DNA from: Lelliottia jeotgali
Lineage (GTDB): Bacteria; Pseudomonadota; Gammaproteobacteria; Enterobacterales; Enterobacteriaceae
Length of the DNA: 64,000 bases
Direction: 5' to 3'
Assembly (NCBI GenBank): GCA_002271215.1
Contig: CP018628.1
Coordinates: forward strand, 1,550,001-1,614,000
The stretch's first letter is position 1. Each line of letters starts with the position of its first letter. The notes beneath the pieces were generated by a model. That model had not been told where the DNA came from and searched no databases. It saw only the letters and a list, made by a program, of their open reading frames with translations. The translations under genes and the position numbers were made by a program. This document shows positions 52,344-63,638 of the stretch, in pieces.

Positions 52344-54608
52344 ATGGGATTACCTGCAATCAGTGCATGTCTTATCACGGCCATTTTACCGTTGGTATGG
52401 CTGCCTTCGTTACCAAATCTGTCAACGGTCTGGGTGTGCATCGCGGTTGGCGTTCTACTTGGATTGCAAAGACTTCTTTGCTTACGTTATGCGGGCCTAT
52501 GGCTGGTGTTCTTTGCATGGGGTGTATTAGCCGCCCTGGAATCCACCTGGCCCATGCAAAATCTGACGAACGCGCCGCAGCAAGCAGAAATACTTATCAC
52601 AGCCACCGATGGGGCAACTACCCATCAGGGTAAAATTGTAAGGCTAAATGGGAAACCCTGGTATTCGACCACCGGCGTAACGCTTTACGGTCAATATCTG
52701 CCGCAGGCAGTGTGTCCTGGACAGCGCTGGACAATGTTACTGCGTCTTAGGGCGATTCATGGTGAGCTCAACGATGGCGGTTTTGATTCTCAGCGCTATG
52801 CGCTGGCCTCACATCAGCCGTTGACCGGACGGTTTACCCATGCGGAAGTGTTAGACGCAAGCTGTGGTTTGCGGGCGCAATATCTTTCTTCACTGACCAC
52901 GACGCTCACCCAATACACGTGGGGAACCGTTATTCTCGGACTGGGGATGGGGGAACGGTTGGCGGTCACGCAAGAGGTCAAAAAGCTGATGCGTGAAACC
53001 GGCACATTGCACCTGATGGCGATTTCAGGTTTGCATATTGCTCTCGCGGCGTCGATCGTTTGGCTCATCGTTAGAGGGATTCAATTTTTACTCCCGACTG
53101 ACTGCATTGGTTGGCGTGTACCGCTATTGGCAGGAGTCTGCTTTGCGGCGTTTTACGCCTGGCTTACAGGGATGCAACCTCCCGCATTACGAACCGTGGT
53201 CTCTCTTGCGGCACTCGCGTCGCTGCGCCTGAGTGGGCGGCAGTGGTCGCCCTGGCAAGTGTGGTTGTGTTGCGTCGCGTCTATTCTGGTTGTTGATCCG
53301 CTGGCGGTACTGTCGCAAAGCCTGGCCTTGTCGGCATTCGCCGTTGCCACGCTGATTTTCTGGTATCAGTGGCTGCCATTGCCTCAGTGGCCTGTTTCCC
53401 GTTGGATCAAACCGCTGGTGGCGCTGCTGCATTTGCAGGTAGGGATGCTGTTTTTGCTCTTGCCGCTACAGGTCAACATTTTTCACGGCATGAGCATCTC
53501 GTCTCTGGTCGCCAATCTCTTTGCGGTACCGCTTGTCACGTTTATCTCCGTACCGCTGATCCTGGCTGGCATGCTGTTGCATCTGTGTGAACTGACATTA
53601 CTGGAAGCGAAGGTCTGGTTTCTGGCTGATAAATCACTGGAGGTGCTCTTTTGGCTTTTAAAAGAACTACCGGATGGGTGGATGGATATTGATGAGCGCT
53701 GGCAGCTCGTGACCTGTCTTCCCTGGTTTGCGATTATTGCCTGGCGTTTACACGCCTGGAAGTCGATTCCCGCTGTGTGTATCGCGGGTAGCGTATTGCT
53801 GACATTTCCCTTATGGCGTCCGCTCAAAACCGAAGGCTGGACGCTGCACATGCTGGACATTGGCCAGGGGCTGGCAATGGCTATCGAGCGCCACGGAAAA
53901 GTTATTATGTACGATACCGGGCTTGCCTGGCCTGGCGGTGACAGCGCAAAGCAGCACATTATTCCCTGGCTGCGCTGGCATCATCTGACACCGGAAGGGG
54001 TCATTATCAGCCATGAACATATGGACCATATTGGCGGGCTAACCTCGTTACAGGATACGTGGCCAAAAATGTGGATAAAAAGCCCGTTAGGATGGGCAGG
54101 GCATCAGCCCTGTTTTCGCGGTCAGCGCTGGCAGTGGCAGGGATTGACCTTCACGGTCCACTGGCCGCCAAAAGAGTATCAGGCTCAGGGGAATAACCAT
54201 TCCTGCGTGGTGAAAATCGACGATGGCGAGTTCAGTGTGCTACTCACCGGTGATATTGAGGCGAAGGCAGAGCAGTTGATGTTAAGTCATCACTGGCAGG
54301 CGCTAACGTCTACACTTATCCAGGTGCCGCATCATGGGAGTAACACCTCATCATCGCAGGCGTTGGTACAGCGTGTTGAAGGGAAGATCGCTTTGGCCTC
54401 AGCGGCGCGTTACAACGCATGGCATTTCCCGTCCGTAAAAGTGAGCAAACGCTATAAAAAGGAGGGCTATTCTTGGTTCGATACACCGCAATCGGGACAA
54501 ATCTCGGTACGTTTTTCGCCACATGGCTGGCAAATCCTGCGCTTACGAGATCAAATTTTACCTCGTTGGTATCATCAGTGGTTTGGCGCGCCCGTAGATA
54601 ACGGGTAG
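52344..54608 (+). CDS. ycaI: YcaI, ComEC/Rec2-family membrane protein
   Basis: This is the ComEC/Rec2 homologue: an N-terminal hydrophobic region, an OB-like segment, a Competence domain with many membrane helices (about 190-480) and a C-terminal metallo-beta-lactamase domain with ISHEHMDHIGG and VPHHGSNTS. In naturally competent bacteria such proteins take DNA across the inner membrane; in enterics the role is unclear. I choose ATG 52344 (754 residues), as GGGAGG is 5 bases upstream; a GTG at 52338 overlaps that site. It starts 36 bases before msbA begins after its stop. Confidence 0.95.
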   Translation: MGLPAISACLITAILPLVWLPSLPNLSTVWVCIAVGVLLGLQRLLCLRYAGLWLVFFAWGVLAALESTWPMQNLTNAPQQAEILITATDGATTHQGKIVRLNGKPWYSTTGVTLYGQYLPQAVCPGQRWTMLLRLRAIHGELNDGGFDSQRYALASHQPLTGRFTHAEVLDASCGLRAQYLSSLTTTLTQYTWGTVILGLGMGERLAVTQEVKKLMRETGTLHLMAISGLHIALAASIVWLIVRGIQFLLPTDCIGWRVPLLAGVCFAAFYAWLTGMQPPALRTVVSLAALASLRLSGRQWSPWQVWLCCVASILVVDPLAVLSQSLALSAFAVATLIFWYQWLPLPQWPVSRWIKPLVALLHLQVGMLFLLLPLQVNIFHGMSISSLVANLFAVPLVTFISVPLILAGMLLHLCELTLLEAKVWFLADKSLEVLFWLLKELPDGWMDIDERWQLVTCLPWFAIIAWRLHAWKSIPAVCIAGSVLLTFPLWRPLKTEGWTLHMLDIGQGLAMAIERHGKVIMYDTGLAWPGGDSAKQHIIPWLRWHHLTPEGVIISHEHMDHIGGLTSLQDTWPKMWIKSPLGWAGHQPCFRGQRWQWQGLTFTVHWPPKEYQAQGNNHSCVVKIDDGEFSVLLTGDIEAKAEQLMLSHHWQALTSTLIQVPHHGSNTSSSQALVQRVEGKIALASAARYNAWHFPSVKVSKRYKKEGYSWFDTPQSGQISVRFSPHGWQILRLRDQILPRWYHQWFGAPVDNG

Positions 54609-54644
54609 AATATGCGGCTATTTCAACAAATGCTGGTTTTTTGA

Positions 54645-56393
54645 ATGCATAACGACAAAGATCTCTCCACGTGGCAGACCTTCCGCCGACTCTGGCCGAT
54701 GATTGCACCCTTTAAAACAGGTCTGATCGTGGCGGGTGTCGCGTTAATCCTCAACGCAGCAAGCGATACCTTCATGCTATCGCTCCTCAAACCGTTACTG
54801 GATGACGGTTTTGGTAAAACGGATCGCTCAGTGTTGCTATGGATGCCTCTGGTGGTTATCGGACTGATGATCTTACGCGGCGTCACCAGCTATATCTCCA
54901 GCTACTGCATTTCGTGGGTGTCGGGCAAAGTGGTAATGACCATGCGCCGCCGACTGTTCAGCCATATGATGGGCATGCCGGTCTCCTTTTTTGACAAGCA
55001 GTCCACCGGGACCTTGCTGTCGCGCATCACCTACGATTCTGAGCAAGTCGCGTCGTCTTCTTCCAGCGCCCTGATTACCGTGGTGCGTGAAGGTGCGTCG
55101 ATTATCGGCCTGTTCATCATGATGTTCTATTACAGCTGGCAGCTGTCGATCATTCTGATTGTGCTGGCACCGATTGTGTCGATCGCTATCCGGGTGGTCT
55201 CTAAGCGTTTCCGTAACATCAGCAAAAACATGCAGAACACGATGGGGCAGGTGACCACCAGTGCCGAGCAGATGCTGAAAGGCCATAAAGAAGTATTGAT
55301 TTTTGGCGGCCAGGACGTCGAAACAAAACGCTTTGATAAAGTCAGCAACAAAATGCGTCTGCAGGGGATGAAAATGGTTTCGGCCTCTTCCATCTCCGAT
55401 CCGATCATTCAGCTGATTGCCTCTCTGGCGCTGGCATTTGTGCTCTATGCTGCAAGCTTCCCAAGCGTCATGGAGACATTAACTGCAGGTACCATTACCG
55501 TCGTCTTCTCTTCAATGATTGCGCTGATGCGTCCGCTGAAATCACTGACCAACGTCAACGCCCAGTTCCAGCGTGGTATGGCGGCCTGTCAGACGCTGTT
55601 CAGTATTCTGGATACCGAGCAGGAAAAAGACGAAGGTAAACGCGTAATTGAGCGCGCTAATGGCGATGTAGAATTCCGCAATGTCACCTTCACCTATCCT
55701 GGTCGTGAAACGCCTGCCCTGCGCAATATCAGCCTGAACATCCCGGCGGGTAAAACGGTGGCACTGGTAGGGCGTTCCGGTTCCGGTAAATCAACCATCG
55801 CCAGCCTGATGACGCGTTTCTACGATATCGACGAAGGTGAAATCCTGTTGGATGGTCACGACTTACGCGAATACACCCTACAGTCGCTGCGTAACCAGGT
55901 GGCGCTGGTTTCTCAAAACGTGCATCTGTTTAACGATACTGTTGCCAACAACATCGCCTATGCGCGTACGGAAGAGTACAGTCGCGAGGCGATCGAGAAC
56001 GCAGCACGTATGGCTTACGCGATGGATTTCATCAACAAAATGGATAACGGTCTTGATACGGTCATTGGCGAAAACGGCGTGCTGCTGTCCGGCGGTCAGC
56101 GTCAGCGTATTGCGATTGCCCGTGCGCTGCTGCGTGACAGCCCGATTCTAATCCTTGATGAAGCAACCTCAGCGCTGGATACCGAATCTGAACGTGCTAT
56201 TCAGTCGGCGCTGGACGAATTGCAGAAAAACCGTACCTCACTGGTGATTGCACACCGTCTGTCGACTATCGAGCAGGCGGATGAAATCGTGGTGGTGGAA
56301 GACGGCTTGATCGTCGAGCGCGGAAGCCATGCGGATCTTATCGAGCACCGTGGCGTTTACGCTCAGCTCCATAAAATGCAGTTTGGCGCATGA
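54645..56393 (+). CDS. msbA: MsbA, lipid A-core flippase
   Basis: MsbA is the homodimeric ABC exporter that flips lipid A-core across the inner membrane. The 582 residues match E. coli. Six membrane helices are followed by an ATPase with Walker [10 protein letters not shown] at 376-384, signature LSGGQRQR near 481, and Walker [12 protein letters not shown]. lpxK overlaps its stop by 4 bases (ATGA). Confidence 0.98.
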   Translation: MHNDKDLSTWQTFRRLWPMIAPFKTGLIVAGVALILNAASDTFMLSLLKPLLDDGFGKTDRSVLLWMPLVVIGLMILRGVTSYISSYCISWVSGKVVMTMRRRLFSHMMGMPVSFFDKQSTGTLLSRITYDSEQVASSSSSALITVVREGASIIGLFIMMFYYSWQLSIILIVLAPIVSIAIRVVSKRFRNISKNMQNTMGQVTTSAEQMLKGHKEVLIFGGQDVETKRFDKVSNKMRLQGMKMVSASSISDPIIQLIASLALAFVLYAASFPSVMETLTAGTITVVFSSMIALMRPLKSLTNVNAQFQRGMAACQTLFSILDTEQEKDEGKRVIERANGDVEFRNVTFTYPGRETPALRNISLNIPAGKTVALVGRSGSGKSTIASLMTRFYDIDEGEILLDGHDLREYTLQSLRNQVALVSQNVHLFNDTVANNIAYARTEEYSREAIENAARMAYAMDFINKMDNGLDTVIGENGVLLSGGQRQRIAIARALLRDSPILILDEATSALDTESERAIQSALDELQKNRTSLVIAHRLSTIEQADEIVVVEDGLIVERGSHADLIEHRGVYAQLHKMQFGA

Positions 56394-57367
56394 TTGCACG
56401 CATCTGGTCCGGGGAATCTCCGCTCTGGCTGCTGCTGTTGCCGCTCTCCTGGCTATACGGTCTGGTGAGCGGCATCATTCGTTTGAGCTATCGTCTGGGG
56501 CTTAAAAAAACTTGGCGAGCGCCGGTGCCGGTTGTGGTTGTGGGAAATCTCACCGCCGGAGGCAACGGTAAAACCCCTGTTGTCATTTGGCTGGTGGAAC
56601 AACTGACCAAACGCGGCATTCGCGTGGGTGTTGTTTCACGGGGTTATGGTGGAAAAGCCGAAAAGTATCCCCTGCTCCTGACGGCGGACACCACCACGGA
56701 GCAAGCCGGAGATGAACCGGTGCTGATTTTCCAGCGCACCGGGGCGCCCGTCGCGGTTTCTCCTGTTCGCAGCGAAGCCGTTCAGTCTCTACTGGCAGCA
56801 CATCCGCTGCAAATCATTATCACCGATGATGGCTTACAGCATTACGCCCTGGCGCGTGATAAAGAGATCGTGGTGATTGATGGTGAGCGGCGCTTCGGCA
56901 ATGGCTGGTGGCTTCCCGCTGGGCCAATGCGCGAGCGGGCATCCCGCCTGCGTTCCGTTGATGCGGTGATTGTGAACGGCGGTGAAGCACAGCGCGGCGA
57001 AATACCGATGACATTAACGCCTGGCCAGGCAGTGAATCTCCTGACAGGTGAGCATCGGGACATCACAGCGCTGCCAGCGCTGGTCGCTATGGCCGGTATC
57101 GGTCATCCTCCGCGCTTTTTTGCCACGTTAGAACAGGGCGGAGCCCGGCTTGAAAACCGAATTCCTCTCGCCGACCATCAAGCGCTGAGTCTGGAAAGCG
57201 TTGAGCCTTTGGCTGCACCTCACCAGAATCTGATCATGACTGAAAAAGACGCTGTTAAATGCCGCGCGTTTGCCAAATCCAACTGGTGGTATTTGCCCGT
57301 TGATGCACAGCTCAGCGGCGAACAGCCCGAACACTTGCTCCAGGAACTGATGGCGCTGGTGCGCTAA
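56390..57367 (+). CDS. lpxK: LpxK, tetraacyldisaccharide 4'-kinase
   Basis: LpxK adds the 4'-phosphate of lipid A at the inner-membrane surface. The 325 residues compare with 328 in E. coli. There is an N-terminal hydrophobic helix and a P-loop-like motif [15 protein letters not shown] near 47-61; the catalytic [12 protein letters not shown] is present. It is coupled to msbA. Confidence 0.97.
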   Translation: MIARIWSGESPLWLLLLPLSWLYGLVSGIIRLSYRLGLKKTWRAPVPVVVVGNLTAGGNGKTPVVIWLVEQLTKRGIRVGVVSRGYGGKAEKYPLLLTADTTTEQAGDEPVLIFQRTGAPVAVSPVRSEAVQSLLAAHPLQIIITDDGLQHYALARDKEIVVIDGERRFGNGWWLPAGPMRERASRLRSVDAVIVNGGEAQRGEIPMTLTPGQAVNLLTGEHRDITALPALVAMAGIGHPPRFFATLEQGGARLENRIPLADHQALSLESVEPLAAPHQNLIMTEKDAVKCRAFAKSNWWYLPVDAQLSGEQPEHLLQELMALVR

Positions 57368-57410
57368 GTCGAATGCGGTTCTGGTAGCGTGATGACTGAC
57401 AGGAAAACGC

Positions 57411-58640
57411 ATGTCTCTACCACAACTCTCACTTAGCGCCGCTCGTCATCTGCATCTCTATGCGCAGGGGCTGCTGAAAAAGCCCCGTCGTCGCGCACAG
57501 CCTGCCGATATTCTCTCCGCCATTCAGCGCATGTCGCTGCTGCAAATAGACACCATTAATATCGTTGCCCGCAGTCCCTACCTGGTGCTTTTTAGCCGCC
57601 TGGGGAATTACCCTGCGCAGTGGCTGGATGACGCTCTGAGCCAGGGTCATCTCATGGAATACTGGGCGCATGAAGCCTGTTTCTTGCCACGCACTGATTT
57701 CGGACTGGTACGCCATCGGATGCTCGCGCCTGAAAAAATGGGCTGGAAGTACAAGCAGGAGTGGATGCACCAAAATGCTGAGGAAATCGAACAGCTGATT
57801 GCCCATATTCACGATAACGGCCCGGTTCGCTCAGCGGATTTTGAACATCCGCGTAAAGGCACCAGCGGCTGGTGGGAGTGGAAACCGCACAAGCGCCATC
57901 TGGAAGGGCTGTTCACCTCCGGGAAAGTGATGGTGGTTGAACGGCGTAATTTCCAGCGCGTTTACGATCTCACCTATAGGGTGATGCCGCACTGGGACGA
58001 CGAGCGCGATCTACTGAATCAAGCTGCAGCTGAAGAGGTCATGCTGGAAAACAGCGCCCGTAGCCTGGGGATTTTCCGCGCGCAATGGCTGGCCGATTAC
58101 TATCGCCTGCGCCAGCCTGCGCTGAAACCCTTACTCGAAAGGTGGCAAGAAAATCATCGCGTAATGCGCGTTGAGGTCGAGCGGCTGGGTGAAATGTGGC
58201 TCCATGTCGATCTTATTCCGCTTTTACCTCAGGCCCTGGACGATAAACTGACTGCGTCGCACAGCGCGGTATTATCACCCTTTGATCCCGTGGTCTGGGA
58301 CCGCAAACGCGCCGAGCAGCTGTTTGATTTCACCTATCGCCTGGAATGTTACACGCCTGCGGCAAAGCGTCAGTTTGGCTATTTTGTCCTGCCGCTGATG
58401 CATAAAGGGCGGTTGGTCGGGCGGATGGACGCGAAAATGCACCGTAAAACCGGCGTACTGGAAGTGATTGCGTTGTATCTGGAAGAGGGCGTGAAGGTTA
58501 GCGCGACGCTGGAAAAAGGGCTGACCGCAGCACTCAATGAATTTGCTGTCTGGCAGGGTGCCCGGCAGATAACGCTGGCACGATTGCCGGATGGGTTGTT
58601 TAACGGCTGTCGGAGTGGCTGGGAAATAGACATAGCCTGA
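57411..58640 (+). CDS. ycaQ: YcaQ, winged-helix DNA crosslink glycosylase
   Basis: YcaQ belongs to the HTH_42 family. The E. coli protein is a DNA glycosylase that unhooks interstrand crosslinks. The 409 residues compare with 410. The catalytic-type QxD motif is seen in LLQIDTINIVARSPYLVLFSRLG (Q, I, D near residues 46-48). Tandem winged helices follow. It is 43 bases after lpxK; its presence in a lipid A cluster does not imply an envelope role. Confidence 0.93.
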   Translation: MSLPQLSLSAARHLHLYAQGLLKKPRRRAQPADILSAIQRMSLLQIDTINIVARSPYLVLFSRLGNYPAQWLDDALSQGHLMEYWAHEACFLPRTDFGLVRHRMLAPEKMGWKYKQEWMHQNAEEIEQLIAHIHDNGPVRSADFEHPRKGTSGWWEWKPHKRHLEGLFTSGKVMVVERRNFQRVYDLTYRVMPHWDDERDLLNQAAAEEVMLENSARSLGIFRAQWLADYYRLRQPALKPLLERWQENHRVMRVEVERLGEMWLHVDLIPLLPQALDDKLTASHSAVLSPFDPVVWDRKRAEQLFDFTYRLECYTPAAKRQFGYFVLPLMHKGRLVGRMDAKMHRKTGVLEVIALYLEEGVKVSATLEKGLTAALNEFAVWQGARQITLARLPDGLFNGCRSGWEIDIA

Positions 58641-58685
58641 AAATGGAATGTGGTAAGCTTTAGCGATTACTGATACGGAGGAACT

Positions 58686-59611
<926 letters not shown>

Positions 59612-59623
59612 CGTCATCTCCCG

Positions 59624-59651
59624 CATCCCCTCGTTCGGGGGGATGTTTTTT
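59624..59651 (+). terminator. Terminator of the kdsB cluster
   Basis: A CATCCCC / GGGGATG stem (7 bp) with an 8-base loop is followed by a run of six T, 13 bases after kdsB. Confidence 0.9.
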
Positions 59652-59758
59652 GGCCTCGCTTTATCTCATTTTTCTTCTCTCTAATTGATCTCATAAGGTG
59701 ACATCCAACCGTCATACGCTCATTATGAAAGCAGTAGTTTTGATGGGGGTAATCTCAT

Positions 59759-60652
59759 ATGGAACAATTGCGTGCTGAGCTGAGCCACCTGCTGGGAGAA
59801 GCACTCAGTCGGGTCGAGTGCGTGAGCGAGAAGGCGGACACGTCGCTGTGGTCGCTGTATGACAGCAACGGAAACCCGATGCCGTTAATGGCAAGAAGCT
59901 TTTCATCACCGGGCGTCGCCCGACAGCTGGCGTGGAAAATGTCCATGCTGGCGCGAAGCGGCACGGTACGAATGCCTACCGTTTATGGCGTTATGACCCA
60001 CGAAGAACATCCTGGCCCCGATGTCCTGCTGATTGAGCGCCTGCGCGGTGTGCCGGTCGAAGCCCCGGCACGAACGCCGGACCGCTGGGAACAGCTTAAA
60101 GACCAGATCGTAGAAGGATTGCTCTCCTGGCACCGTCAGGACAGCAAGGGACTGGTGGGGCCGGTCGACAGCACCCAGGAAAACCTCTGGCCGCTCTGGT
60201 ATCGTCAACGGGTGGAAGTGCTCTGGGGAACGCTGAACCAGTTCAGTAATACCGGGCTGACGATGCAGGATAAGCGTATTCTCTTCCGCACACGTGAATG
60301 CCTGCCCGCGATGTTTGAGGGCTTTAATGATAACTGCGTGCTCATTCACGGTAATTTCACGTTGCGCAGCATGCTGAAGGATGCCCGTAGCGACCAGCTT
60401 CTGGCGATGGTAGGGCCGGGCATTATGCTGTGGGCACCCCGCGAATATGAACTGTTCCGCTTAGGTGAAAGCGCGCTGGCAGAAAGCTTAATGTGGCATT
60501 ATCTACAGCGAGCGCCAGTCTCAGAATCCTTCCTCTGGCGTCGCTGGCTGTATCTCTTGTGGGATGAAGTCGCGCAGCTGGTGAATACCGGACGGTTTAA
60601 CCGCACGAACTTCGACATGGCCGCGAAATCACTCCTGCCCTGGCTCGCCTGA
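59759..60652 (+). CDS. ycbJ: YcbJ, APH/kinase-like hypothetical protein
   Basis: The 297 residues match E. coli YcbJ. HGNFTLRSMLKD (about residues 199-210) resembles the HGDLHxxN catalytic loop of aminoglycoside-phosphotransferase and fructosamine-kinase folds, but the expected catalytic aspartate is replaced by N, and the downstream DxD is not obvious (MVGPGIMLWAPREYEL). It may therefore be a pseudokinase. There is no known role. Its 3' end overlaps elyC by 24 bases tail to tail. Confidence 0.85.
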   Translation: MEQLRAELSHLLGEALSRVECVSEKADTSLWSLYDSNGNPMPLMARSFSSPGVARQLAWKMSMLARSGTVRMPTVYGVMTHEEHPGPDVLLIERLRGVPVEAPARTPDRWEQLKDQIVEGLLSWHRQDSKGLVGPVDSTQENLWPLWYRQRVEVLWGTLNQFSNTGLTMQDKRILFRTRECLPAMFEGFNDNCVLIHGNFTLRSMLKDARSDQLLAMVGPGIMLWAPREYELFRLGESALAESLMWHYLQRAPVSESFLWRRWLYLLWDEVAQLVNTGRFNRTNFDMAAKSLLPWLA

Positions 60653-61408
60653 CGAGCCTTTAAGCCATTGCCAGAGCCGTCCAAGCGTTTCGTAACCGAC
60701 CCGATCGCTGTGCATTAACCATGCAGGCGACGGGATCGCGCGCTCCCACGGATTGAGCGGCGCATTGATGGCCAGCTGATTCGCTGGCGCGGGTAACGGA
60801 TGTAATCCTGCATGTTCAAAGAAAATCATCGCGCGCGGAAGATGTGAGGCGGAAGTCACCAGCAGGAACGGGGCATCGCCGATCGCCTGTTTAACCGCAG
60901 CGGCTTCTTCTTCCGTGTCTTTTGGATTGTCGAGAGTGATAATCGCAGAGCGCGGCACGCCAAGGGACTCCGCCACTCTTGCTCCTGCTTCAGCCGTGCT
61001 GACAGGGTTCGTTTTGGCTGCGGCTCCCGTGAATATCATTTTCGAACCCGGATTAGCCAGCCACAGCCGAATGCCTTCGTTGAGGCGCGGTAAACTGTTG
61101 TTGATAAGGTTTGAACTCGGGGCCCATTTATCGTCCCAGGTGTAACCGCCACCCAGCACCACGATATACGCCACTTTCTGATTTCCTTGCCACGTCGGGT
61201 ACTTATCTTCAATAGGGCGCAATAACCCATCCGCCACCGGTTGCAGGCTTAACAGCAGCAGCACCAGCCAACCCGTCGTAATGACGATTTTACCGCTGCG
61301 TTGAAAACGGGTGAACCAGACCAGCAGTAGCCCAAGTGCAATAAACATCAGCAGGAGAGGGAGGGGAAGTATCATCCCTCCAATGATTTTCTTTAGGGTA
61401 AAAAGCAT
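60629..61408 (-). CDS. elyC: ElyC (YcbC), envelope biogenesis factor
   Basis: ElyC is a DUF218 membrane protein needed for normal peptidoglycan assembly at low temperature in E. coli. The 259 residues match, with two N-terminal membrane helices (about 10-30 and 40-60) and a DUF218 domain (VAYIVVLGGGY, SLPRLNEGIRLW, LLVTSASHLPRAMIFF). It runs against ycbJ and diverges from cmoM. Confidence 0.94.
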   Translation of the reverse strand: MLFTLKKIIGGMILPLPLLLMFIALGLLLVWFTRFQRSGKIVITTGWLVLLLLSLQPVADGLLRPIEDKYPTWQGNQKVAYIVVLGGGYTWDDKWAPSSNLINNSLPRLNEGIRLWLANPGSKMIFTGAAAKTNPVSTAEAGARVAESLGVPRSAIITLDNPKDTEEEAAAVKQAIGDAPFLLVTSASHLPRAMIFFEHAGLHPLPAPANQLAINAPLNPWERAIPSPAWLMHSDRVGYETLGRLWQWLKGSSGEPGQE

Positions 61409-61532
61409 CCTTTTTGGTTCCTTTTTTAACCATACAGCAGGTGATTACACGCGATATTACACCAGAGAGGTTCATTCTCCGCGCGGGTGTGACAAAATAG
61501 CGGTTTTGCTGCTAGCGGATGGAACTCTCCCA

Positions 61533-62312
61533 ATGCGGGATCGCAATTTTGATGACATCGCGGAAAAGTTTTCGCGGAACATTTACGGCACCACCAAAGG
61601 GCAGTTGCGTCAGACGATCCTGTGGCAGGATCTCGACACCGTGCTCGCCACCTTTGGTGACCGAAAGTTGCGGGTTCTGGATGCGGGCGGCGGTGAAGGC
61701 CAGACCGCCATTTTGATGGCGCAGCGTGGTCATCACGTCACGCTTTGCGATCTCTCTTCAGAAATGGTCGAACGTGCGAAGCGCGCGGCAGAAGAGAAAG
61801 GTGTGAGCGACAACATGCATTTTATACATTGCGCCGCTCAGGACATTGCGCAGCATTTGGAATCTCAGGTTGATCTGATATTGTCTCATGCTGTGCTGGA
61901 GTGGGTTGCCGAGCCGCACGAGATGCTAAAAACCCTGTGGTCTGTGCTCACACCCGGCGGCGCATTGTCGCTGATGTTCTACAATGCTAACGGCCTGCTG
62001 ATGCGTAACGTACTGGTGGGCAATTTCGGCTATGTACAACAGGGCATGTATAAAAAGAAACGGCGCACGCTTTCGCCGGATTTCCCCCGCGATCCGCAGC
62101 AGGTTTATGGCTGGCTGGAAGAGATGGGCTGGGAAATTACCGGGAAAACGGGCGTCAGGGTGTTTCATGATTATCTGCGCGATAAACAAAAACAGCACGA
62201 CTGTCTTGACGCGTTAACAGAAATAGAAACGCGGTATTGCCGTCAGGAACCCTTTATCAGTCTTGGGCGATACATTCACGTCATCGCGCGCAAGCCGCAG
62301 AAGCAAGGATAA
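61533..62312 (+). CDS. cmoM: CmoM (SmtA), tRNA cmo5U methyltransferase
   Basis: CmoM methylates the carboxyl of 5-carboxymethoxyuridine in tRNA. I start it at ATG 61533 (259 residues, E. coli 261), because MRDRNFDDIAEKF is the family start; the frame is open 74 codons upstream, but that part overlaps elyC in antisense. SAM motif I VLDAGGGEGQT spans 48-58. mukF starts 3 bases after its stop, so it heads the cmoM-mukFEB operon. Confidence 0.96.
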   Translation: MRDRNFDDIAEKFSRNIYGTTKGQLRQTILWQDLDTVLATFGDRKLRVLDAGGGEGQTAILMAQRGHHVTLCDLSSEMVERAKRAAEEKGVSDNMHFIHCAAQDIAQHLESQVDLILSHAVLEWVAEPHEMLKTLWSVLTPGGALSLMFYNANGLLMRNVLVGNFGYVQQGMYKKKRRTLSPDFPRDPQQVYGWLEEMGWEITGKTGVRVFHDYLRDKQKQHDCLDALTEIETRYCRQEPFISLGRYIHVIARKPQKQG

Positions 62313-62315
62313 TTT

Positions 62316-63638
62316 ATGAGTGAATTTTCCCAGACAGTCCCCGAACTGGTTGCCTGGGCCAGGAAAAACGATTTCTCCATCTCGCTGCCGGTAGACAGAC
62401 TCTCATTCCTGCTGGCAGTTGCCACGCTGAACGGCGAACGTCTGGATGGAGAAATGAGCGAGGGTGAACTGGTGGACGCGTTCCGCCATGTCAGTGATGC
62501 GTTTGAGCAAACCAGCGAAACCATTAGCGTGCGTGCCAACAACGCAATCAACGAGATGGTACGTCAACGTCTGCTGAACCGCTTTACCAGCGAGCAGGCG
62601 GAAGGAAACGCCATCTATCGTCTGACGCCTTTGGGCATCGGCATTACCGACTATTACATCCGCCAGCGAGAATTTTCTACGCTGCGCCTCTCTATGCAGC
62701 TGTCGATTGTGGCGGGCGAACTGAAACGAGCGGCCGATGCGGCGGATGAAAATGGCGATGAATTCCACTGGCATCGCAATGTCTACGCTCCGCTGAAGTA
62801 CTCGGTGGCTGAAATTTTCGACAGTATCGATCTGACCCAGCGTCTGATGGATGAACAGCAGCAGCAGGTGAAAGATGATATCGCGCAGCTGCTGAATAAA
62901 GACTGGCGGGCAGCGATCTCCAGCTGTGAGCTGTTGCTGTCAGAAACCTCCGGGACGCTGCGTGAACTGCAGGACACGCTGGAAGCCGCGGGGGATAAAC
63001 TTCAGGCAAACCTGTTGCGCATTCAGGACGCTACGCTGGCCCATGACGATCTGCATTTTGTTGATCGTCTGGTCTTTGACTTGCAAAGCAAACTCGACCG
63101 TATTATCAGCTGGGGACAGCAATCAATCGACCTGTGGATCGGCTATGACCGCCACGTGCATAAATTCATCCGTACGGCGATCGACATGGATAAAAACCGC
63201 GTGTTTGCCCAGCGTCTGCGCCAGTCAGTACAAAATTATTTCGATGCGCCGTGGGCGCTGACCTATGCCAACGCCGATCGTCTGCTGGATATGCGCGACG
63301 AAGAGATGGCGCTGCGCGACGAAGAGGTCACCGGTGAACTGCCGCCGGATCTGGAGTTTGAAGAATTCAACGAAATTCGTGAGCAACTTGCAGCGATGAT
63401 CGAAGAACAGCTCGCCGTCTATAAAACCAGACAAGTGCCGCTGGATCTTGGTCTCGTGGTGCGCGACTATCTGGTGCAATACCCGCGTGCGCGCCATTTC
63501 GATATTGCCCGCATCGTCGTCGACCAGGCCGTGCGCCTGGGCGTCGCGCAAGCAGATTTCACCGGGCTGCCGCCGAAGTGGCAGCCGATTAACGATTACG
63601 GAGCCAAGGTACAGGCGCATGTCATTGACAAATATTGA
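62316..63638 (+). CDS. mukF: MukF, kleisin of the MukBEF condensin
   Basis: MukF bridges MukB heads and binds MukE. The 440 residues match E. coli: an N-terminal winged-helix dimer domain (1-about 115), a helical bundle (about 170-290), an acidic linker ([18 protein letters not shown], about 335-355) and a C-terminal winged helix. It overlaps mukE by 20 bases. Confidence 0.98.
   Translation: MSEFSQTVPELVAWARKNDFSISLPVDRLSFLLAVATLNGERLDGEMSEGELVDAFRHVSDAFEQTSETISVRANNAINEMVRQRLLNRFTSEQAEGNAIYRLTPLGIGITDYYIRQREFSTLRLSMQLSIVAGELKRAADAADENGDEFHWHRNVYAPLKYSVAEIFDSIDLTQRLMDEQQQQVKDDIAQLLNKDWRAAISSCELLLSETSGTLRELQDTLEAAGDKLQANLLRIQDATLAHDDLHFVDRLVFDLQSKLDRIISWGQQSIDLWIGYDRHVHKFIRTAIDMDKNRVFAQRLRQSVQNYFDAPWALTYANADRLLDMRDEEMALRDEEVTGELPPDLEFEEFNEIREQLAAMIEEQLAVYKTRQVPLDLGLVVRDYLVQYPRARHFDIARIVVDQAVRLGVAQADFTGLPPKWQPINDYGAKVQAHVIDKY

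Noticed and set aside
61311..61532. 74-codon N-terminal extension of cmoM
   Set aside because: It overlaps elyC in antisense and the promoter gap; the family start is at 61533.
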